Assembly: GCA_964019695.1 (NCBI GenBank) | Contig: OZ026521.1 | Location: forward strand, 31,779,601 to 31,843,600 | From: Loripinus fragilis | Lineage: Eukaryota > Mollusca > Bivalvia > Lucinida > Lucinidae | Direction of reading: 5' to 3' | DNA: 64,000 nucleotides | In this document: in pieces, positions 56,890 to 64,000 of the stretch | How the letters are laid out: the number at the start of each line of letters is the position of its first letter | Numbering within the stretch: position 1 is the first letter of the stretch | Made by a program: the position numbers and the translations under genes | The notes under the pieces: generated by a model | What the model was told of the DNA's origin: nothing | What the model saw: only the letters and a program-made list of their open reading frames with translations | Database searches by the model: none

Positions 56890-57350
56890 TTAGTTTTAAC
56901 ATCAATAGAACCGTCTCATTGAGACAGTCTCATCGAGACATTCTTTTGAGCATCTAATACACATGTTTAGACTGATACAGGGTAAGAAGATCTGACAATC
57001 AACATTTTATGCTTAAATTATTCCATGTCTGGACCCATGAGATTTGTAACTTGGCTCTGGAGTAGGTGGACGAAATGGGACACTTTGGGGATTATCCTGT
57101 ATGAGATATTTGAGATATGCACCAGGAAACAGTTTGACTCATTTCCACTCTGGTACTTGAGCAATCACCATAGGTCCAGATAAGGAAATTTTATTTGCGT
57201 AAAATTTTAATTATTTTCTTACCCATTAATTTAAACATGTGTTATGGGTGCGATGAGACGGTACTTTTGAGCACCCACAACATATGTTTTGGATGAGAAA
57301 TAAAGAAAATAATTTTCCAATACACACTCTTATCTGGAGGCCTCAGTCAC
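56890..57350. repeat. Two GAGACGGTTCTTTT MITE copies
   Basis: A degraded hairpin near 56895-56985 (ACCGTCTCATTGAGACAGTC) and a longer copy at 57171-57345, ending with TTATCTGGAGGCC where its left end has GGTCCAGATAAG. Confidence 0.65.
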
Positions 57351-57409
57351 AGTCATAGGAAAGGGACATTCTTTGCTAAATTCTGGTCTCCAGATCTAGT
57401 TTTTAAGAG

Positions 57410-57535
57410 TACAAGTCGGCCGTGGTGTACTCCTTGTACCAAGGGGTCTCCAAGTCAATCCCTGGCTGATGAGACCTTTAAGCCGTGGACCAATCTACAT
57501 ATGAACTGAGCTGTTGGTAGGGTGTTAAACACAAA
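57410..57535 (+). mobile_element. SINE, second type, related to 11103
   Basis: GTCGGCCGTGGTGTACTCC head, TGATGAGACCTTTAAGCCG and GGTAGGGTGTTAAACACAAA. Confidence 0.55.
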
Positions 57536-57618
57536 TTTACTCATTCTAGTTAAGAGTATAATTTCCTTCTTTCTAATGCAAAAAAAGTTTTGTGTATTCA
57601 TAAGAACTGTCTCATTTT

Positions 57619-57825
57619 AACCCTTAAAGCGCCACCTATAATTTGCAGCAGGCGACGATTGCAAATTTTTTTATAACAAATAAGGCATGATATTTCATGA
57701 GAATCGTCTGCTGGCATACGATTCTCATGTAATATCATACCTGTACCTTATTTTTGTCGAAAATTGGGAAAGGTGTCGCAAAATTTGTCGTCTGTTGCAG
57801 TCGTGATTGGGGCTTTAAGGGTTAA
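57619..57825. repeat. Palindromic MITE, GCGCCACCTATAATTTGCAGC family, better copy
   Basis: TTAACCCTTAAAGCGCCACC and inverted GGGGCTTTAAGGGTTAA ends; centre GAGAATCGTCTGCTGGCATA. Confidence 0.85.
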
Positions 57826-57835
57826 AGGCTGCCAG

Positions 57836-57990
57836 GACCAGATAAGAATGTGTTTTTGAAAATTATTTTTCTTATTTCTCAAGCCAAGCATTATATGGTG
57901 GGTACCCAAATTGGAAAGAACCATTTGAATGAGCACCCACATTTTATCTGGTGGGTAAAAAAAACCACAAAAATTTGCAATTTTATTGGG
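57836..57990. repeat. Diverged GAGACGGTTCTTTT MITE copy
   Basis: CCAGATAAGAATGTG, AAAATTATTTTTCTTATTTC, GGTGGGTACCCAAATTGG. Confidence 0.5.
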
Positions 57991-58709
57991 GTGAGGGTGA
58001 ATTCAAATTATCTTTACTTTGTATATAATTTAAATGCATGTACTAAAAGTGAAAAGAATTACATATCAATTGCTGTGCATATTTTTCTCCATTTATTGAC
58101 ATATTTAGTATTCTCAGCGCATAGTATTGTAATAAAGGATGATTCAGTAATCTACTATCGGGCTTGTGTCATAAAACCACAGCCGTAAATGGTAATTATG
58201 TTTACGAGGTGTATATACATGACCGGCCAGCCAGTCATATACCAAAACAGGAAGTGTGTGTACCGCTGATGTATTATCGTGTGTCTGTTAAGATATCTTA
58301 TTTGAAATAGTTTTAGTCAGGAATACTTTTTTATTATAATATTTAACTTGTGGATTTTCATCATATTGAAGAAAAAGGTAAATTTTACTTTTTTACCATC
58401 ATTAACCAAGCAATTAGACTCAGTAGTACTATTACGAGCCCAATTATTAAGTCTGGGACCTACCTAGTCAATGAATTTATTTACAAAATAAACTTTATTT
58501 TAACAGAATCTGTATTTCCATAGATTTTTGACACTTTCTTATTATGGCAAAAGAAGATATATGCAAGAATTAACACTGAAAAAATAAGTTTTAGCATTAT
58601 TTGCAAATATGCAAAATTGTTCTGAATCGAACATCTTTCAGAAACTACTAGCATGTGGTATAAAGTAGTATTGTACAGATCAGCTCTCGATAGATCATAT
58701 TGTGGCCTC
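57991..58709. other. No gene recognised upstream of the beta-thymosin gene
   Basis: AT-rich. An untranslated first exon for the downstream gene should exist somewhere upstream, but I cannot point to it. Confidence 0.35.
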
Positions 58710-58875
58710 TACATGTATATAAGAGGGTGTAATTAAAATATAATTTTCTCATTTTGATAATTACCAACATATGTTGTGGGTACTCAAAAGAACCGTCTCA
58801 TTGAGACCCAAAACACAAATGTTAAAACTGATGAATTAGGAAATAATCATAATTTTAGGCTTATCTAGACCTTTG
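58710..58875. repeat. GAGACGGTTCTTTT MITE copy, one arm shortened
   Basis: AACATATGTTGTGGGTACTC, AAAAGAACCGTCTCATTGAG, then directly ACCCAAAACACAAATG. Confidence 0.65.
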
Positions 58876-59029
58876 TGAATGTATGATTGCCAACCTCTTG
58901 ATGATGGCAATTATAATTGACTTAAGTTTGCAACCTGCTTAGTTGTGTAGCAAGAGATATCCCTTTCTGTGAAAATTACCTGTATATATTGTCTCATGGT
59001 GTCACAGCACTAAAATGACACGTCCAGCT

Positions 59030-59067
59030 CATTGCCATCTCCGCGAGCGCTCGCGGAGATGGCAATG
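59030..59067. repeat. Perfect 38-bp palindrome, GC-rich centre
   Basis: CATTGCCATCTCCGCGAGC is followed at once by its exact inverted complement ending GGCAATG. It lies about 160 nt before the first beta-thymosin coding exon. Confidence 0.95.
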
Positions 59068-59242
59068 AGGTGGGTGTGTCATATGATAGATCATCACTTT
59101 CAGTTTTGAAACAGCTACTGAAATTTTGCTTTCATAATGGCTACTGTGCGACAGCAACCTCTTTAGTTAGGTGCTGAAAGACGGCAAGCTTTTTTTAAAA
59201 GCTTATACTTGTTTATTTACCATTTACAGATAATCCAGAAGT

Positions 59243-59342
59243 ATGGCAGATGTACAGAAAAAGGTGATTGGTCAAATTGCTGGGGATCACAGTTTACACC
59301 ATGTAGAAACACAAGAAAAGAACCCCTTACCTAGTAAAGAAG
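59243..59342 (+). CDS. Beta-thymosin gene, first coding exon (module 1)
   Basis: Acceptor catttacag ends at 59229; the ATG at 59243 is the first in the exon. The actin-binding core is HHVETQEKNPLPSKE, where LKKTETQEKN is usual. The donor is AAG|GTAGCT, leaving one base of the next codon (GCT, Ala). Confidence 0.85.
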
Positions 59343-62300
59343 GTAGCTATCATTCTTTATCCAGTACATGTGCAACCGACACATCTTCTAGGCAGGCAAT
59401 AAAGTTCATGTGAAAAGCTGGAAGGAGGTGCCTGTTTGGATACATAATGTCTGGCTTGATCTGGATCCAAACTGTTTGAAACTCTGATGGTATTCCTGAA
59501 AGAATTTTTCGAAAAAGTTGATTTTGACCACAAAAATGCATAAAAAAATTACCCAGCATGGCAAAGAGTTGCCATATTATTTAGGAAGCAAACAGCAATG
59601 ACACAAAGTGTTTTCACATGTCAACATTGCTTATAATGCATTAACTCATTGCATGCTGGATAATTTTGTATGCTTTTTTGTCATCTACTGACTTTTTTCA
59701 AGGTATGCTTTTTCAACAAAAACCAAAACTTTAATGAGGAGCACCATAGCTCAATATTGCCAGACTCATGACCAAAAAGGCCACAGGTAACAGGCTAGAA
59801 CCCCAATTCGATGTAGAAAAACACTAATTTGGGTTTATAAGCTACATACCTAATTGCTTCTCTTAGTAACAGTGATTAGTTTGTTTTGTTGCTTTACGTT
59901 CCAAGTCAACAGCTATGGTCATTGCGGGATGGTCAGTTCACCTAACCACACTTTTTCCTGGGCAAGCTTGAACAAGCAGTTAACCAGTACTTCGTGCACA
60001 TACTTTCGCTTGTAACTGACAACAACCCTTCTTGAATGATTCAGCGGAAGGGAGGAGAATGACCGTAGAAATTATTTCATGATCAAACTCCACGAAAGTA
60101 TGGGGCCGGGCCGGGATCGAACTCGCGACCCCTGGATCTGCAGTCAGACTCGCATCTGTTGCCAGACACGTTACCGACTGCGCTATGCAGCCCGGTAACA
60201 GTGATTAGCAAACAGTGAAGATTGATCAGTCACCGCATAATGTTAGGCCTCCAGATGAGAGTGCATAATTGAAAATTATTTTTCTTATTTCCCAACCAAA
60301 ACATATGTTGTGGGTATGCAAAAGAACCGTCTCAATATGTTTAAATTGATGAATAAGAAAGAAATGACAATTTTACGCTCAAATCTTTTTGCTTATCTGG
60401 ACTTCTAGTTTATGCTGCTGTATTTGCGCTTAGTAATTTAATATGAAGCAAAAGTACAATAGTACATTGTATTGCCTTGTGTGAGAGCATTGTCTTTTCT
60501 CTGAGTGGGTGTACAGTTTATCAAATTATTCAAATATTTGCACTTTTCTATCTACTGTATTCACCATAAATAGTGCACATCTTCTATTAAGGCAAGCACA
60601 ATATGAGCCAGCTCATCAGTACTTCTCACACATCACACAGTATGGGAACAAGATTGAAGGCACTGGCCTAAACCTGGACCTGTAGACCCACTTGCTAGCT
60701 GCGCCTGTACATTTAGATGATGATTTTCCTGATATCATGTGATAAATACCAAAAAGTTGTCAACAATCTTATTAAGAATAACCATTATTTATAAAATATA
60801 CATGTAATTCACGCCCATGAGGGCATATGAATAGTACAGTAAAACCTGTGTAAAATGGCCACTCTCAAAAAGACCGAAAATTGGTTTTCAGGACCAATTA
60901 TCGCTTAATGCAGGTCAAAAGTATTGCAGAATGCTCCAAGGGGAGCATTCTGCAATACTTTAAGTTTGACCTGCACTAAGCTACAATTTGTCATAAAGAT
61001 CTTTATTTATTTTTTTTTTTTGGGGGGGGGGGGGGGGGGGCGTTTTACACAGGTTTTACTGTACAAACAAAAATTCAGAAATGGAATGAATTTTGTCCAA
61101 AGTGCAATGTCATGGTGAATACTGTATCCATCCATCATATGCATTTTCAGTCCGTATTTGTTGTCATATTTGAGCCTGTGTCTAGCTTAAGGTACAAGTA
61201 TTGGCATGTGCGTACAGCTAAGATTCAAATCAGTCTGTGCATTTGGACAGTCTGATCAGAGTCTTAGTTGTCCACCTGAAGAAACATTAGACCCTTGGCT
61301 GTCCATAGAGTGCCCATGGAAGACTCTGATCATACTGCACAGGTGCACAGGCTGATCTGAATGTTCAATGGGTGCACATGCCAACTTGGACCTTTTGCTG
61401 GACACCGACGTCAATATTTGTTGTCACATTTATGCTTGTAGGCTTGCTTATAAATGTATTCTAGCTTTCTTCATATATTCATAATCAGCATCTCTTATTC
61501 CTAACTACGGTAAATGTTCTAAAATTTCAAACACTTCTCTCTTTCTGTTCTCAAATAAAATGTTGGTTACAGTATCAAGGCTGGAATTCACAAAATACTT
61601 ATCAGAACAGCAAACAGGAAGACCCTGATCAGACTGCTTTTACAGTATCAATGCTGGAATTCACAAAATGCTTATCAGAATTAACAGCAAACAGAAAAGA
61701 CCCTGATCAGGCTGGTTCTTAAGAAGCAGTCTGATCTGGCTCTGTGCTGTTTGTCTGTGACTTCTTGGTAGGCAGCTAGTGTTCAAAATTTTAGAACATT
61801 TACTTTACACCAATACATTTTCTAGTTAAAGTAGGGAGAAGTGATAGCCAGGTAGAGAAAAGTTCAAGTCATTCTATTTTAATGAAAATTGCTACTATTA
61901 TATTTGAAAATCGTGTCTGGGACCCACAGGGGAAAGGTCAGTGTAAACTGTTTATGCTCAATATAGATGGGTCATAAGCAAACAGTGTAGACCTAGATGA
62001 GAATCCGCAAAATGAAATATTTAGGAATCCCCTTCCTGCCACCCATTTTGATTAATGACATGCCAGTCCAACATGATAAAAAACAGTAGTTGAAGTGGAA
62101 AATGCTTCCTACATTTGATCAAGTAGTATGGCCATTAAATACTTGAAAAACTTCAATACTGACTGCAAAATCTACTTTAGAAAATAATTGACACAGAAGT
62201 TAAAAAAAAATTCTGCATAGATTCTAAATTATTTCTTCCTGTTTTATGAAAATTGTATTTTATAGCACTTTACTTGATTTTAGTGGGACCCTCAACATAA

Positions 62301-63637
62301 GGAAGGACTGTTAAATTCAACTAGTCTGAACAGGTGGCAAATGCGTAGAAATCCACACAATTTTTGCACCCCACATTTCAAGATCCTGTTTGGTTCAGTG
62401 TGCTGCTGAAATTTAGCCTTGCCAGATATAAATGATAACTAAAATTAATTAGTGAGCAGCCACAAAAAGTAAAACTGGAAAGTTAGACACGTCTTATAAG
62501 TTATTTGCAGGTCTGTCTGGATAATTAGGTTAAATATGGTATACCCTGGTTGTTCTGGCACCTCCCATGCTCTGTGCTTAAGGCATGCAAAGTCCCTGTT
62601 ATATTGCCTAGTTGTTAAACCTTTGTGGACTGATGGACATTTCCATAAAGTTTGAAATAGTTTAATCAAGACAGTCCATTGTATAAATTAGGAGTCACAG
62701 GTTATACACTAACAATATTGTATTTCTTTGAAGAATCAATTTTATCTTGGCAAACAGTGCAGACCCTGATGAAATGCCACATTTTGTGGCATTTCACCAA
62801 GTCTACACTGTTTGGAAAAGTACATGTTTAGGGGTTTCCAGTCTACAAAGAATTAACAAGGACATCCACACTTAAAAGGCAAAAAATGTTTTGTTTTTGA
62901 AATCGTCTCAATATTTTTAAGCATCAGAAGGTAGGAAAAAAAACCATAAGAATTTTTTACTGTAGGATTAGCATGAAATCATTCAAAATATGCTATAAAC
63001 AGAAAAAAGTAATCTTAAATGTCAAAGAAAAATTAGAGCAGCCCCCCCCCCCCCCCCCCCCCCCCCCACCCAAAAGTAGGGTCTGTAGGGTTTCCGGAAT
63101 CATGACCTTTTTTTTTGCCATACAAGGATTTATACAGCTTGGCTTCTGTCAGGAAAAATTGAGTTGTGGAGTGGGGCAGAGTATCCGCTTCTTTCATGTT
63201 GTGTGCTAAATAATCTGGATCTACAGGTTTAGATAAACAAAGTTTTTCAGCTTACGATTGTAGATATTTTCTTACCCATCATTTTAACGTATGTTGTGGG
63301 TGCTCAATAGAACCCTTTCATTGAGATGTTTCTTTTGAGTACCAACAACATATGTTTTTGTCAAGAAATAAGAAAATATTTTTTTTACAAGGCCTGTGGA
63401 TCTATGTACATGTGTAGCTTTCTCTTGCTTTCTCATACTTTGCTTTGCTTTTTCTCATGCTTTACTTTGCTTTGCTTGCTAGCCTAACCTTGCTTTTTTG
63501 CTTGTTTTGTGTTGCTTTTGTAGCTATTGAAGGTGAAAGACAACACCAGTCATTTATAAAAGGTATAGCTGATTTCCCTAAGGTGGATTTAAAAGCTACA
63601 AATACCGCAGAGAAAACGGTGCTTCCTGATAATGCTA
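59243..63637 (+). CDS. Beta-thymosin repeat protein, 5' part (gene continues beyond the window)
   Basis: Two exons join in phase: 59243-59342 (33 codons plus 1 nt) and 63524-63637 (38 codons plus 1 nt). The first reads MADVQKKVIGQIAG, then HHVETQEKNPLPSKE; the second reads AIEGERQHQSFIKGI, then DLKATNTAEKTVLPDNA. Both match the beta-thymosin module, in which an LKKTET-like actin-binding segment is followed by EKNxLPxKE and an IExE linker. Many invertebrate members hold several 35-40 residue modules that bind G-actin; whether they sequester actin or promote assembly varies with the repeat. Each module here is one exon starting in phase 1, which suits growth by exon duplication. An acceptor at 59228-59229 implies a 5' UTR exon upstream. 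The last donor (A|GTATGT) lies inside the window, so more exons must follow. Confidence 0.85.
59436..59575. repeat. Partial palindromic MITE of the 30225 family, beta-thymosin intron
   Basis: CTGGCTTGATCTGGATCCAA, ACTGTTTGAAACTCTGATGG and TCCTGAAAGAATTTTTCG. Confidence 0.6.
59880..60194 (-). mobile_element. SINE, third type, with 14-bp target duplication
   Basis: The complement of the 20336 family: B-box-like CGAGTTCGATCCCGGCC, head GCGCAGTCGGTAACGTG, body TTACAAGCGAAAGTATGTGC. GTAACAGTGATTAG flanks it (59866-59879, 60195-60208). Confidence 0.92.
60246..60410. repeat. GAGACGGTTCTTTT MITE copy, beta-thymosin intron
   Basis: GGCCTCCAGATGAGAGTGC, AAAATTATTTTTCTTATTTC, ATGTTGTGGGTATGCAAAAG, CTTATCTGGACTTC. 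Confidence 0.7.
60837..61061. repeat. CAGTAAAACCTGT MITE with TA duplication and a poly-G insert
   Basis: CAGTAAAACCTGTGTAAAAT at the left and its inverted partner at the right, TA on both sides, hairpin AGAATGCTCC..GGAGCATTCT. In the right arm a T run and a G run of about 19 (61022-61040) replace normal sequence. Confidence 0.85.
61196..61398. repeat. Palindromic MITE with TTGGCATGTGC ends
   Basis: TATTGGCATGTGCGTACAGC and inverted GGGTGCACATGCCAACTT; CAGTCTGTGCATTTGG arms inside. Confidence 0.65.
61510..61803. repeat. Palindromic MITE with internal duplication
   Basis: GTAAATGTTCTAAAATTTC and inverted AAAATTTTAGAACATTTAC ends. The segment TACAGTATCAA(G/T)GCTGGAATT..CAAACAG.AAGACCCTGATCA occurs twice in a row (about 61569-61637 and 61640-61713). 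Confidence 0.8.
62735..62860. repeat. Short palindromic MITE (ATGCCACATTTTGTGGCAT centre)
   Basis: GGCAAACAGTGCAGACCCTG and inverted CTACACTGTTTGGAAAAG arms surround a perfect centre. Confidence 0.7.
63042..63067. repeat. Poly-C tract (26)
   Basis: An uninterrupted C run in the beta-thymosin intron, about 455 nt before the second module exon. Confidence 0.95.
63218..63405. repeat. GAGACGGTTCTTTT MITE copy, beta-thymosin intron
   Basis: TCTACAGGTTTAGATAAAC, TATTTTCTTACCCATCATTT, GTATGTTGTGGGTGCTCAAT, AAGGCCTGTGGAT. Confidence 0.7.
63524..63637 (+). CDS. Beta-thymosin gene, second module exon (38 codons)
   Basis: Acceptor cttttgtag ends at 63523; the reading from the split Ala codon is AIEGERQHQSFIKGI, DFPKV, DLKATNTAEKTVLPDNA. 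The core LKATNTAEKTVLP is a diverged LKKTET..EKNxLP. The donor is GCTA|GTATGT, the same phase as the previous exon. Confidence 0.82.
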
Positions 63638-63797
63638 GTATGTATACAAAGTTTGGTTAAAATTGTCCCTAGTCTCCAGATAAGAAGAAATTAATTATGT
63701 TTTATGTCATAATGGCCATTTTGAATGCTTTTGGGATTCAAAGAGTGCTAAAGCCTGCATGTTAATTGCTGCAAATACATAATGTCTGGTTTAGTTT

Positions 63798-64000
63798 TAG
63801 CTCACCTGAGCCATAGGCCCAATGCAAGCTATTTATAATTGTGATAATATGATGTCGGTCAGTCTGTCGTCCGTCAACAATTTCCTTTAAATCACATCTC
63901 CTAAACCACTAGGAGGAATATCACCAAATTTCACAGGAATGATCCTTGAGTGGTTCCCTTTCAAAGTTGTTCAAAGATTTCCATTCCATGAAGAATTCTG
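63798..64000 (+). repeat. Head of a TAGCTCACCTGAGC / GTCCGTC repeat, cut by the window end
   Basis: TTTAGCTCACCTGAGCC, GTCAGTCTGTCGTCCGTCA, ATCACATCTCCTAAACCACT, CCAAATTTCACAGGAATGA; the layout resembles 41285-41945. Confidence 0.65.

Noticed and set aside
62973..63209. Poly-proline protein
   Set aside because: Translation of a C26 run inside the beta-thymosin intron.

Overview
This is a eukaryotic, metazoan window, most likely from a bivalve mollusc. The evidence is long AT-rich introns with canonical GT/AG splice sites, genes broken into short exons, and a very dense load of small palindromic DNA elements (MITE-like), tRNA-derived SINEs, poly-G tracts and tandem-bearing repeats. One repeat opens with ATCCCCCGACGAAGTCGG, which I associate with molluscan genomes; naming a bivalve is an inference. 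No bacterial-style gene, rRNA or CRISPR array is visible.

Two protein-coding genes can be read, both on the + strand. (1) A complete VAMP7 orthologue lies at 16303-27239. Eight coding exons give a 221-residue longin R-SNARE with a longin domain, an R-SNARE motif with the zero-layer Arg, and a C-terminal membrane anchor. A splice acceptor 12 nt before the ATG implies at least one untranslated upstream exon. (2) The 5' part of a beta-thymosin / WH2-type actin-binding gene lies at 59243 to the window end. Exon A carries the start and the first repeat. A second 38-codon repeat exon is at 63524-63637, and the gene continues past the window.

Layout. 1-5.5 kb: a nested transposon stack. An outer element (521-5435, ~100-bp inverted ends, 6-bp target duplication) contains a second element (1656-4150), which contains a broken non-LTR retrotransposon fragment (1999-3209, - strand). 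5.5-16.3 kb: non-coding, with a MULE-like element (8702-9495), a TIR element (9773-10447), SINEs and palindromes. 16.3-27.2 kb: VAMP7, its introns filled with repeats. 27.2-39 kb: probable 3' UTR, then MITEs, SINEs and ~100-bp tandem repeats. 39-46 kb: two more fragments of a related non-LTR element, a possible promoter-like segment, and tandem repeats. 46.1-54.4 kb: two inverted ends carrying arrays of a GCAACACTGTCGTA word enclose a mariner-sized element and a degenerate TAGCC-rich satellite. 54.4-64 kb: a cluster of one palindromic MITE family around the beta-thymosin exons.

The genes show no functional link to each other. The most interesting material is the set of mobile elements: at least four different elements carry iterated short words near their ends, several have intact target-site duplications, and repeats press against VAMP7 splice sites. 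One of these is a duplicated copy of the exon 7 boundary with a lost acceptor.
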